The notes: generated by a model not told the origin, from the sequence alone. Numbered from the stretch's first letter, positions 1 to 8,253 are shown. The stretch is 11,008 nt of DNA from an uncultured Bacteroidales bacterium (GCA_937891905.1 CALATT010000004.1:1-11008); one strand, 5' to 3'. Numbers and translations: made by a program.

Positions 1-3000
1 TCAATGGTTGGTACACAGCCGCTACAGGTGGCACCTTAGTGGGCGCAGCAGGTGATTCTTATGCTCCTTCTGCCGATATTACCTTGTATGCACAATGGAC
101 AGAGAACGCAGTAGAACCCGCGCCAGGAGAATGTATTACTTTGGTTCAAGGATCAAAGAATGCAGGCAATACAGCCATGGATGCAACAGTAGGAACGATT
201 GTTTCTAACGGAGGACAGGAGTCCGAAAACTATATAAAATTGTCTGGTGATGGTACTGATGCGAAAAACCATTTTAAACTTACAGCGAAAGCTGGTTATG
301 CCATTAAAGCAGGCGATATATTAACAGTTACGGTGTATAATAAAGGTAATAGTACCGTTGCTGTAGGATTTAAGATTGGTTCAACATCTCATACTGCAAA
401 TATTCCTGCCAAAGCAGAGGGCGATGTAGTTTATACATTACAAGCAGGCGACATCGTGGATGGTAAGGTTACAATTATTCGTGCTTCTTCTGACGATCGT
501 TATAAATCGATCCTTCTTGAGCGCTGTACACCTGAACTTTGCACCCCACCAGCAGCACCAACGGCATTAACTGCTACGGCTGTGGGCAAAGCAAGCGCAA
601 CGCTCACCATTACAGATGACGAAACACCAGCAAGTTACGATATTTATTACTCAACCAATAGCACCGCGCCTGATGCAGCTACCGCAGCCACAACTACTAC
701 GACAAGCAAGACGGTAACGCTCACTGGTCTCACACCTACTACTACTTATTATGCATGGGTGCGCGCTGTGTGCGACGAATCCAATAAGAGCGAATGGGTT
801 GCGCTGACAGGTGGGTTCTTTACCACCGTTGAGGCCTATACTGGAAATTACTACAATTACATAATTGGTAGTGCAAAGGTAGAGAATGGCGATTGGATAC
901 CGGGTCAAGATGGTAAGTTCGGCATATGGAAATACACCAATACGGATATAGGACCAACACTTGTTGCTACTACAGATATCACATGCTCTACTACACCAAA
1001 CGGAGGAAGTGGTTACTATAATACCAAAGATATCGCACTCGTAGATGATCCAAACCAATGGTCTACAAGTCAGAATAGCACACGAACCCTCAAGATGTTC
1101 AAGGTGGAGGGAAATGCGACAGTTGAATTCGATCTCGGTTCGCTATTGGCAGACAAGATAGCATTCTACTCATATCCTGGCAGCAATGATCCTTATTCCG
1201 TTTCTTTCTATACCAATCAAGGTACAGAGACGAAGCAAATAGAAGCGAATAGTAAAGAAAAATGGTATTCTTTACACCTCGATGAAGGACCATATGTAGG
1301 CAAGTTTGGCATTACAAACGGAGTGAAAAGTTCTCTTTACGCCGTAGTGGTATATATTCCAGAAGTGAATATTACCTATAATGCAAATAGTGGTTCAGGA
1401 TATATGGATTCTGAAAAGGCACCATGCGGAGGAAAAATAAACTTATCACTCAATAAATTCCATAAGCCAGGAATGTTATTCGGTGGTTGGACACTCAGCG
1501 CAGACGGCACAGGCGAAGTGATAGCAGATGGCGCTCAATTCACTACCACGAAGGATGTTACCCTATACGCAAAATGGATTGAACCTTGTGATGCCGAACC
1601 AACACTCAAACTCTATAATCCAAATATCACTGTATGGGATGGAGAAAGAGTAGATTTGACACTCGCAAGTGTTATCTGTAATTTTGATACCACGGGCATT
1701 AAATATACTTATTCTATCACTCCTGCAATCCCTGGATGTAATTATCAGTTCTTTGATAATCAGTTCCATATTATAGGTGTTCCAAATGTGGGTAATACCA
1801 CTGCGAAAACATACACCCTCACCCTTACATTGACCAATGATTGTCCTGATCCTGTGAGTGTGCAGGCTGTGCAAAATATAACCGTATTGCCTAAAGACCA
1901 AAAGGCAAGAATAGCACTTATTTTAACAGGTGAAGAAGGAGGCGGATTTAATGAATATACTCCGGATGATGCTACAGCATGTGCAGGTTTAATTGACTAT
2001 TTGAATGATTTCTATTCCATCACATGCGTCAATGGTTATGCCACTAAGAATGAAGCAGAAATAGCAAATTATTATAAGGATTATGATTTGCTCATTGTGA
2101 CGGACTTCTTAAATACTGGTAAAGGATATACCAATGCCATTGGTACACTCATTGATAAGAAGCCAATCCTCAGTTTTGAGGCATATGTAGCGGGTGAGAA
2201 TGGTTCTAACTGGCATATCGGTTCCAATCCTGTTGACCCAAAACCTAAGGTGCAGAAGATGAAAATCCTTTGCGCAGGACATGCTATCTTCGGAAATGAC
2301 ACCTATGAGGGAAATCCAATCACAGTGGTGCAGCCAGATACTACGGTGCAAGTACTCAGTTCGTTGAGTGGCGAAGACGATGCTAAGGGACTCCAAGGAT
2401 TTACAATCAACGAAGCACCTGACTTCCTCTTCTTGGCTACTGTGCGTGATGCGAATAATAATAGAGATCTCATCGTTTGCTGCGAGCGCCAAGTGGTATT
2501 CACTGGTCGTCTCATGATCTATGGTATCAACTCCTACGAAATGGATAATCTATCTCCAGCAGGAAAAATCATCATGCGCCAAATGGTAGATTACCTCTTG
2601 CTGACAGACGAAACCGCTTTGGCAGACTGCGCGCTTGTCTTCGATAATGGTGGCAAAGAAAAACCAGCAGGAAGTGGTGATCATTTATGGTCTAATCCTA
2701 AGAACTGGGCACCAGGACGAAACATCATTCCTACTCCATACCACCCAACGCGTATCATCGCCGAATGTCATGTTGACATAGAGGACGCGCACGCGGGTAG
2801 CGTGAAGATTAATAGAGGTGTTACCGCCACAGGCGACTCTCTCACGGGACGAATCATCGTACAACCACACGGTGGACTTACCGTAGCAGGATTCGTCTAT
2901 CGCGTGAATGATATACGCTATGCTGTACCACTACAAACAGTAGAAGACGATATCCTCATCCAAGCTAATGCAACTCATAACGGCGCATTGGTGTATGGCA

Positions 3001-4331
3001 ATAAAGACTCGGATGTACACGCTACGGTACAGTATTATAGCAAGGGCGAAGGCTCAAGCACAGCCAATCCAGTATGGCAATACATGGGTACACCACTCCA
3101 AGCAGACAAAACAGCAATCTCAATGTATTACAAAGCATGGATGTGCCGCTGGACTACTACATCTGATGGCAGTCTCGGTGGCTTATGGCAATGGGTGGAG
3201 AACGAAGATGTGATAGAACCATTTGAAGGCTATTGTATCACCCAAGAGGCAGCCAAGACCTATACATTGGTTGGACGACTCAACCCACCTGTTACCCAGC
3301 GAATAATCCTTAATAATCGCGATGCAGATGGATATGCCTTCGCTGCCAATAGTTGGACAGCGCCTATTAAGATTCAAGAAATGGCAGACGATGACTTTAC
3401 CAATGCGGAGAAATCAATATATATCTATTATACAGGTTCGTATAAAGAATGGCAAGAGGGACAGCCAGATATAAATGATAATATTGTCACCAAGCGTGGA
3501 CAATATGGTGTAGTACCTATCCACGCTGCACCATATGTGGCAGGGGCAGACTCGGTTATCCCAGCAATGCAAGGATTCTTTGTCAAAGCAACAGCTCCAG
3601 CTGCCTATGTGGACCTCGTTTATAATAGAGTAGTATACGATTCTAAGTATTTCAAGACATCTACCGAACCAATGCGTGTTGCGGCGCGTGATGCGAAACC
3701 AGAAGTGCTAAAAGTAGAACTCAAAGGACCACGGAGTGGAGACCAGTTCTATATGCTCATTCGCCCTGATTTCAACGAGCAATTTGTAGATGGATGGGAT
3801 GGTCGCAAGATTGAGGGAGATCCTAATATGCCAATGCTCGCAGTCATTAAGGAATGTGGTAATATGGCAGTCGCAGCAGTGGAGACAGCCAATAATCATT
3901 ATCTGTCCTTCCGAGCAGGAAAAGACTCACTCTATACCTTCTCATTTGAGTATGATAGTGATCAGCCATTGTATCTCTATGACCAACTCACTGAGAAATC
4001 AACCGAGATAAAGACAGGTAATACATACACCTTCGAGGCTACCAATAACGAACCTACGCAGCGCTTCTTAATTACAGATACACCACGAGAGATTCCTACC
4101 TCAATTACTCTCGTTGAAACCGAGAATAGTCTCTATTTTGAGAACTATGGCAATCAACTCGTTCGTGTGCGTATAGTGGATATGCAAGGTAGAGTAATAT
4201 ATGCATGCAATACTACCGATGAAATCGTGCATATTCAGCCATATTTGCCACTGGGTGTATATCTTGCACACATCACAATGGGCAATGAATCCAAAGTAGT
4301 TCGATTAATAGGAAAGGAGGATAAACGATGA
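1..4331 (+). CDS. Large multidomain T9SS-secreted surface protein, 5'-truncated by the window edge
   Basis: The reading frame is open from base 3, so the true start lies left of the window and the GTG at 39 is not a real start. Counting residues from 39, I see in order: the end of an InlB/Listeria-Bacteroides repeat (bases 3-98, GWYT...TLYAQW); a beta-rich domain (about 30-165); a fibronectin type III-like domain (about 171-264) with a threonine-rich loop; an unrecognised domain (about 265-440); a complete InlB-type repeat (about 443-513, ending TLYAKW); an Ig-like stretch (about 517-617); an alpha/beta domain resembling the ThuA/class I amidotransferase-like fold (about 620-856); a region opening with the W-SNP-NW motif frequent in Bacteroidota secreted proteins (from about 884); and a T9SS type A sorting domain (about 1351-1430, VRIVDMQGRVIY...LPLGVYLAHI...KVVRL). 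The last implies export across the outer membrane with removal of this tail. Role unknown; adhesion or glycan binding is a guess. Its stop overlaps the next start (ATGA). Confidence 0.88.
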   Translation, partial: NGWYTAATGGTLVGAAGDSYAPSADITLYAQWTENAVEPAPGECITLVQGSKNAGNTAMDATVGTIVSNGGQESENYIKLSGDGTDAKNHFKLTAKAGYAIKAGDILTVTVYNKGNSTVAVGFKIGSTSHTANIPAKAEGDVVYTLQAGDIVDGKVTIIRASSDDRYKSILLERCTPELCTPPAAPTALTATAVGKASATLTITDDETPASYDIYYSTNSTAPDAATAATTTTTSKTVTLTGLTPTTTYYAWVRAVCDESNKSEWVALTGGFFTTVEAYTGNYYNYIIGSAKVENGDWIPGQDGKFGIWKYTNTDIGPTLVATTDITCSTTPNGGSGYYNTKDIALVDDPNQWSTSQNSTRTLKMFKVEGNATVEFDLGSLLADKIAFYSYPGSNDPYSVSFYTNQGTETKQIEANSKEKWYSLHLDEGPYVGKFGITNGVKSSLYAVVVYIPEVNITYNANSGSGYMDSEKAPCGGKINLSLNKFHKPGMLFGGWTLSADGTGEVIADGAQFTTTKDVTLYAKWIEPCDAEPTLKLYNPNITVWDGERVDLTLASVICNFDTTGIKYTYSITPAIPGCNYQFFDNQFHIIGVPNVGNTTAKTYTLTLTLTNDCPDPVSVQAVQNITVLPKDQKARIALILTGEEGGGFNEYTPDDATACAGLIDYLNDFYSITCVNGYATKNEAEIANYYKDYDLLIVTDFLNTGKGYTNAIGTLIDKKPILSFEAYVAGENGSNWHIGSNPVDPKPKVQKMKILCAGHAIFGNDTYEGNPITVVQPDTTVQVLSSLSGEDDAKGLQGFTINEAPDFLFLATVRDANNNRDLIVCCERQVVFTGRLMIYGINSYEMDNLSPAGKIIMRQMVDYLLLTDETALADCALVFDNGGKEKPAGSGDHLWSNPKNWAPGRNIIPTPYHPTRIIAECHVDIEDAHAGSVKINRGVTATGDSLTGRIIVQPHGGLTVAGFVYRVNDIRYAVPLQTVEDDILIQANATHNGALVYGNKDSDVHATVQYYSKGEGSSTANPVWQYMGTPLQADKTAISMYYKAWMCRWTTTSDGSLGGLWQWVENEDVIEPFEGYCITQEAAKTYTLVGRLNPPVTQRIILNNRDADGYAFAANSWTAPIKIQEMADDDFTNAEKSIYIYYTGSYKEWQEGQPDINDNIVTKRGQYGVVPIHAAPYVAGADSVIPAMQGFFVKATAPAAYVDLVYNRVVYDSKYFKTSTEPMRVAARDAKPEVLKVELKGPRSGDQFYMLIRPDFNEQFVDGWDGRKIEGDPNMPMLAVIKECGNMAVAAVETANNHYLSFRAGKDSLYTFSFEYDSDQPLYLYDQLTEKSTEIKTGNTYTFEATNNEPTQRFLITDTPREIPTSITLVETENSLYFENYGNQLVRVRIVDMQGRVIYACNTTDEIVHIQPYLPLGVYLAHITMGNESKVVRLIGKEDKR
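4315..4320 (+). promoter_or_regulatory. Strong Shine-Dalgarno sequence AGGAGG before the 218-residue gene
   Basis: AGGAGG lies seven bases before the ATG at 4328, inside the last codons of the upstream gene. It fixes the start of the downstream gene and, with the ATGA overlap, points to coupled translation or reinitiation. None of the other five starts in the window has a comparable motif, as is usual in Bacteroidota. Part of the match could come from the upstream codons for Gly-Lys-Glu-Asp. Confidence 0.6.
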
Positions 4332-4984
4332 AACAGTTTAGAATACAATTACTGATTGCATTCGTCGTATTTCTATGCGGGTCTGCATTAATTGGAGCAA
4401 TATATATATTGTCCACCAAAGATGTTTCGATTGCCAAACCAGGACAGGTTGTCTCTGTTTCGCGCCCGTCACCAGTAGCCAAGCCATCCTTGCCTAATCG
4501 TTTGGCGCTTCGCTCTAAGCTGATACGCCATGTGCATTCGCCTTATTCAGCGCACACGACTGCTAATACTCCTAATGCACCTATGCAGTCTGTTCGAGGA
4601 AAAGGTTTATATACCACAAGCAGTGCGCAAGTCACAACCGTAGGCGGTGGAGGTAATGCTTCTGTGCCATTCACTATTAGCCACTCTTCATCACGCCAAA
4701 CACCAAATCAGCAAATAGGAATGCCTACAACGAATTTCTTGGCTCTCGCTTCTACGCGCTCTGTGGCAGCACCTGGAGAATCCAATGCGCCTCAAATGGC
4801 AAGCCTCGCCTCTGCACCACGCAGAGCACCAGGCCCACCTGTTATAACAGGTCCGCTGGAAGAAGAGAATCAACTCGTTGAACACCCACAACCTGTAGGC
4901 AAATCATGGATAATGTTGCTTTTGGTTGCTGCTTATGCATGCCTATTGGCACGAAAAAAGCAACTCAAATGCAGTGAGAAGTAA
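4328..4984 (+). CDS. Unknown envelope protein with membrane segments at both ends, coupled to T9SS cargo
   Basis: This 218-residue protein has no recognised catalytic domain. A hydrophobic segment at about 7-28 follows a short basic start (MKQFR) and could be a signal anchor or uncleaved signal peptide. The middle (about 31-185) is low in complexity, rich in Ser, Thr, Pro and Ala, with a GGGG run at 106-109, and is probably disordered and outside the cytoplasm. The C-terminus carries P-V-G (189-191), a second hydrophobic segment (about 193-208) and a basic RKK cluster (209-211). This resembles a tail I recall in many small uncharacterised Bacteroidales proteins, and in layout other tripartite sorting signals such as PEP-CTERM, though it is not that motif. 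The start is supported by AGGAGG and a four-base overlap with the preceding T9SS cargo gene. The pairing suggests a role in display, anchoring or assembly of that cargo, but this is inference. Confidence 0.75.
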   Translation: MKQFRIQLLIAFVVFLCGSALIGAIYILSTKDVSIAKPGQVVSVSRPSPVAKPSLPNRLALRSKLIRHVHSPYSAHTTANTPNAPMQSVRGKGLYTTSSAQVTTVGGGGNASVPFTISHSSSRQTPNQQIGMPTTNFLALASTRSVAAPGESNAPQMASLASAPRRAPGPPVITGPLEEENQLVEHPQPVGKSWIMLLLVAAYACLLARKKQLKCSEK

Positions 4985-4990
4985 AAAAAA

Positions 4991-5006
4991 CACAATAATA
5001 ATTGTG
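4991..5006. repeat. Small palindrome CACAAT-AATA-ATTGTG between two A-tracts
   Basis: Six perfectly paired bases flank a four-base centre. An A8 run precedes it (4983-4990) and an A9 run follows (5012-5020). Its right arm overlaps the proposed upstream promoter element, so it could be an operator. Read on the minus strand it is a weak A/T hairpin followed by T8, which would fit a minus-strand terminator, but no minus-strand gene is seen to need one. Confidence 0.45.
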
Positions 5007-5032
5007 TATGTAAAAAAAAAGTAGTAACTTTG
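5001..5032 (+). promoter_or_regulatory. Bacteroidota-type promoter for the HD-lpxD-lpxC-lpxA-glnS run
   Basis: TAACTTTG at 5025-5032 matches the TAnnTTTG element used by the primary sigma factor of Bacteroidota. ATTG at 5001-5004 lies 20 bases upstream, close to the usual spacing for the TTTG-like upstream element. Transcription would start a few bases downstream, around 5036-5040, leaving a leader of about 35-40 bases before the ATG at 5076. An A9 tract sits in the spacer. This is the only convincing promoter seen before the five-gene run. Confidence 0.65.
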
Positions 5033-5070
5033 CAGCCCGTTTATGCATATGTATGTGTAAGCGGGCTGTA
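5031..5070 (+). promoter_or_regulatory. Leader hairpin directly before the HD-domain gene
   Basis: Bases 5031-5048 pair with 5053-5070 over 18 positions with no mismatch, if four G:U pairs are allowed (5032/5069, 5040/5061, 5044/5057, 5045/5056); the loop is ATGT at 5049-5052. The core is CAGCCCG (5033-5039) against CGGGCTG (5062-5068). The left arm touches the end of the promoter box, so depending on the exact transcription start the mRNA would begin with about 13 or more of these pairs. It could stabilise the 5' end, affect initiation at 5076, or stop transcripts from the upstream genes, although no U-run follows. Confidence 0.55.
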
Positions 5071-5075
5071 TTAGT

Positions 5076-6314
5076 ATGACCAATAAACGAAAAATAATCA
5101 ACGATCCTGTCTTTGGGTTTCTATCCATTCCCAATGACTTAATATACGATGTGTTGCAGCACCCTTATGTGCAGCGATTGGGACGCATTCGCCAATTAGG
5201 ACTCTCATGTCTCGTCTATCCCGGTGCGATGCATAGTCGTTTCGGGCATTCAATTGGTGCAATGCATCTTATGCAAGAGGCTATTCATTCGCTCCGTGCC
5301 AAGGGTGTGGAAATCACAGATAGCGAAGCCACCTCTGCTATGATTGCTATCTTGCTGCACGATATTGGCCATGGGCCATTCTCCCATGTGCTCGAGCATA
5401 CTATTGTGGATGGCGTTACGCATGAGGATATATCGCTCATCATGATGGAGCGTATCAATCAGGATTTGCGTAAGGAGGGCGAATCAGGACCACTGGATGA
5501 AGCCATCGCTATCTTTAAGGATGACTATCCCAAGCATTTCTTGCACCAACTCATATCCAGTCAGTTGGATGTGGATCGAATGGATTACCTCTGCCGTGAT
5601 TCGTTCTTCACGGGTGTGCAAGAGGGACGAGTAGCCAGCGAGCGCCTTATTAAGATGCTCGATGTGCGCGATGATAAACTGGTGGTGCAGCAGAAAGGTA
5701 TATATTCCGTGGAGAAATTCTTAGTGGCACGCCGATTGATGTACTGGCAGGTATATCTGCATAAGACCTCCGTGGCAGCAGAGCAGCACCTCATCAAGAT
5801 TCTCTCACGCGCCAAACAATTGGCTAAACAGGGCAAGGAACTCTTCTGCTCGCCAGCATTGCGTTTCTTCTTGTATCAGTCCGTTACAATGGATATGTTT
5901 AGCCCCACTTCGGTTGCGCTCGACCAATATGCACTCTTGGATGATACAGATGTTTTATCGGCTATCAAAGCATGGATCAGTAATGAGGATAAAGTGCTTA
6001 GCATACTTAGTCTCACCTTTGTTAATAGGCAACTCTTCCGCGGCGAATTGTTAGAGCAGCCGCTTACCGATACGCAAAAAGCAGAACTCAGCAAGAGATA
6101 TGCGCAGGCTGTGGGTATCACCGAGGAGGATGCGCAATACTGCTTTGTGGAACATGTCTCCACCAGCAATACCTATAGCGAGAAAGCGGATTCAATTGGT
6201 ATCTTATACGGAGATGATACAGTGCGCGATATAGCGCAAGCAAGCGAGATATTAGACCTCAATGCGCTTACTCGCAAACCACAAAAGATTTATTTATTTA
6301 GTTATCGACTGTAA
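5076..6314 (+). CDS. HD-superfamily phosphohydrolase (COG1078/SAMHD1-like)
   Basis: The 412-residue protein opens with KIINDPVFGF and QRLGRIRQLG, which is characteristic of the SAMHD1/dGTPase-like branch of HD hydrolases. Metal-binding residues are visible: His58 in HSRFGHS, the His95-Asp96 pair in LLHDIGHGPFSH, and the later aspartate in the QLDVDRMDYL segment (Asp165, Asp167 or Asp170, with Asp167 the likely SAMHD1 Asp311 equivalent). Relatives hydrolyse dNTPs or other phosphate esters; the substrate here cannot be deduced. The protein appears soluble and cytoplasmic. The start at 5076 is the first ATG after an in-frame stop at 5058-5060. The stop overlaps lpxD by one base (TAATG). A gene of this family beside lpxD is, as I recall, common in Bacteroidota, so it may serve envelope or nucleotide homeostasis, but no direct link to lipid A is visible. 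Confidence 0.9.
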   Translation: MTNKRKIINDPVFGFLSIPNDLIYDVLQHPYVQRLGRIRQLGLSCLVYPGAMHSRFGHSIGAMHLMQEAIHSLRAKGVEITDSEATSAMIAILLHDIGHGPFSHVLEHTIVDGVTHEDISLIMMERINQDLRKEGESGPLDEAIAIFKDDYPKHFLHQLISSQLDVDRMDYLCRDSFFTGVQEGRVASERLIKMLDVRDDKLVVQQKGIYSVEKFLVARRLMYWQVYLHKTSVAAEQHLIKILSRAKQLAKQGKELFCSPALRFFLYQSVTMDMFSPTSVALDQYALLDDTDVLSAIKAWISNEDKVLSILSLTFVNRQLFRGELLEQPLTDTQKAELSKRYAQAVGITEEDAQYCFVEHVSTSNTYSEKADSIGILYGDDTVRDIAQASEILDLNALTRKPQKIYLFSYRL

Positions 6315-7351
6315 TGGAATTTAGTGCACAGCAAATAGCCCTCTTGTTGGGCGGAAAAGTATATGGTAATGCATCCGCATCCGTGTCGGATGTGGCGCCT
6401 ATTGAGCAAGCGCAAGCGCATCAGCTTTCTTTTGTAACAGAGGAAAAATACTTGCCTTTTATCGCCACATCTCAGGCGGGAGTAATATTAGTGACTCAAT
6501 CCCTTCTAAACGACTCTATCATTGCTGCTGCGCAAAATGCATCTTCAGCACTGATTGCTGTAGAGAATGCACGCGGAGCGATGGCGCAGTTATTGCAATT
6601 AGTGGCCAAGACCATCAATCCCACTCGCCAAGGAATAGAGCAACCCTCTTTCATCGCAGAAGGAGTGTCCGTTCCAGAAGATGCGTATATCGGGGCCTTT
6701 GCCTACATCGGTAAAAGTGTACGATTAGGCAAGGGAGTGCAAATATATCCACAGGTCTATTTAGGCGATAATGTTGTTATTGGGGATAATACTATCCTCT
6801 ATGCAGGCAGCAAAGTGTATTATAATTGTCAAGTAGGAGCTAATTGTATCATCCATAGCGGCGCGGTGATTGGCGCAGATGGTTTTGGATTCGAACCAGA
6901 CTCCAAAGGGCTTAACCAAAAAATACCACAGATTGGCAATGTGGTCATAGAGGATGATGTGGAAATAGGAGCCAATACTACTATCGACCGCGCTATGATG
7001 GGCACAACTATTGTGCGCTCAAATGCTAAATTGGATAATCTTGTCCAGTTGGGCCATAATGTCGAAATAGGGCAATCCACTTTTATGTGCGCGCAAGTAG
7101 GCGTAGCGGGTAGTACTAAGATAGGTCACCACTGCATACTGGCAGGACAAGTAGGCGTAGCAGGACATATAGAGATAGCAGACCAATCAGTCTTCGGCGC
7201 CCAAACAGGTGTGGCTGGCAGCGTTAAGAAACCAGGTATATACCAAGGTTCACCGGCCATAGACGCATCGGTGTGGAGAAGAGCCATAGTGGGCTTTAAG
7301 CAACTACCAGAGATGATTAAGAAACTAAATGAGTTAGAAAAGAAATTATGA
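6314..7351 (+). CDS. lpxD: UDP-3-O-(3-hydroxyacyl)glucosamine N-acyltransferase LpxD
   Basis: LpxD performs the third step of lipid A synthesis, moving a 3-hydroxyacyl chain from acyl carrier protein to the 2-amino group of UDP-3-O-acyl-glucosamine in the cytoplasm. The 345-residue length matches the family (E. coli 341). An N-terminal uridine-binding domain spans about 1-100 and includes LSFVTEEKY (38-46). A left-handed beta-helix of hexapeptide repeats runs from about 107 to 315. The segment LDNLVQLGHNVEIG places the expected catalytic histidine at His248. Residues 295-316 (GAQTGVAGSV...YQGSPA) match the family's conserved C-terminal helix coils, and a short helix ends the protein, as in trimeric LpxD. 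The start shares one base with the stop of the HD gene, and the stop overlaps lpxC by ATGA, so translation is probably coupled. Confidence 0.95.
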   Translation: MEFSAQQIALLLGGKVYGNASASVSDVAPIEQAQAHQLSFVTEEKYLPFIATSQAGVILVTQSLLNDSIIAAAQNASSALIAVENARGAMAQLLQLVAKTINPTRQGIEQPSFIAEGVSVPEDAYIGAFAYIGKSVRLGKGVQIYPQVYLGDNVVIGDNTILYAGSKVYYNCQVGANCIIHSGAVIGADGFGFEPDSKGLNQKIPQIGNVVIEDDVEIGANTTIDRAMMGTTIVRSNAKLDNLVQLGHNVEIGQSTFMCAQVGVAGSTKIGHHCILAGQVGVAGHIEIADQSVFGAQTGVAGSVKKPGIYQGSPAIDASVWRRAIVGFKQLPEMIKKLNELEKKL

Positions 7352-8253
7352 GTAAGCAACATACATTAAAAGAGTCTTTCACACTCAGTTCTATAGGATT
7401 GCATACAGGTTTGCAAATCACTGCTACCTTCTTGCCTGCACCGGAAAATACAGGTGTTTGTTTGCGCCGTGTGGATTTGCCTAAGCAGCCATGCTACCAA
7501 GCTTTAGCCGATTATGTGTCAGCCACAGAGCGAGGAACCGTCCTTGAGCGAGGCGCATGGAAAATCAGCACCGTAGAGCATGCGCTCAGCGCATTATATG
7601 CAATGGGAGTGGATAACTGTATTATCGAACTCAATGCACCTGAGATGCCTATCTTGGATGGTAGTGCACGCTTTTATATCAAAGAGATACAACGAGTAGG
7701 ATTGCAAGAGCAAGACGCAGAGCAGAAAGTATTCGTCGTTACCGAACCAATCGAATACATTTCCGAGCATGGCCATAAAATGATTATCGAGCCATGCGAC
7801 CATTACGAAGTGGATGTCACCATCTCTTTCCCTTCTGTGCTACTTAGAGAGCAGCATGCATCGCTCACGAATCTTGAGGATTATCCCCAAGAAATTTCTG
7901 CAGCACGCACTTTCTGCTTTGTGAGAGAAATAGAACCACTACTCAATGTGGGTCTCATCAAGGGAGGAGATCTCAAGAACGCACTTGTTATTTATGAGAC
8001 AGAGATGTCACAAGAAGGAATGGACCTTTTCTGCGATAAGTTGGGACAACCACATGTGGATGCTTCTAAACTGGGCTACCTCTCGCCTCTAAATTACCAG
8101 AACGAGCCTGCTCGACATAAACTGCTCGATGTAATCGGAGACTTGTCACTCTTAGGAGTACGCATACAGGGCAAAATCACAGCGTACAAACCAGGCCATA
8201 CCTTCAATACCCAATGTGTGCGCCGATTGAGAAATAGAATGTTAAACGAATAA
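7348..8253 (+). CDS. lpxC: UDP-3-O-acyl-N-acetylglucosamine deacetylase LpxC, without a fused FabZ
   Basis: LpxC is the zinc-dependent deacetylase that commits the cell to lipid A synthesis. The 301-residue protein keeps every key position: Glu77-His78 in STVEHALSAL, His257 and Asp261 in RHKLLDVIGD (zinc ligands together with His78), Asp265, and His284 in YKPGHTFNT. The spacing His257/Asp261/Asp265/His284 is identical to E. coli His238/Asp242/Asp246/His265. RTFCFVREIE (187-196) and GLIKGGDLKNALVI (202-215) are also typical. In Bacteroides, Porphyromonas and most relatives LpxC is fused to FabZ in a protein of about 460 residues. Here translation stops right after the deacetylase domain, and lpxA begins 22 bases later with no FabZ remnant between. 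The start overlaps the lpxD stop by four bases. Confidence 0.96.
   Translation: MSKQHTLKESFTLSSIGLHTGLQITATFLPAPENTGVCLRRVDLPKQPCYQALADYVSATERGTVLERGAWKISTVEHALSALYAMGVDNCIIELNAPEMPILDGSARFYIKEIQRVGLQEQDAEQKVFVVTEPIEYISEHGHKMIIEPCDHYEVDVTISFPSVLLREQHASLTNLEDYPQEISAARTFCFVREIEPLLNVGLIKGGDLKNALVIYETEMSQEGMDLFCDKLGQPHVDASKLGYLSPLNYQNEPARHKLLDVIGDLSLLGVRIQGKITAYKPGHTFNTQCVRRLRNRMLNE

Noticed and set aside
39..41. GTG at 39 as the start of the surface protein
   Set aside because: The frame is open to base 3 and codes for the conserved middle of an InlB-type repeat (NGWYT), so the gene begins outside the window.
651..1058. A 135-residue minus-strand ORF opposite the surface protein gene
   Set aside because: It is Cys- and Ile-rich without a recognisable domain and lies against an intact coding frame.
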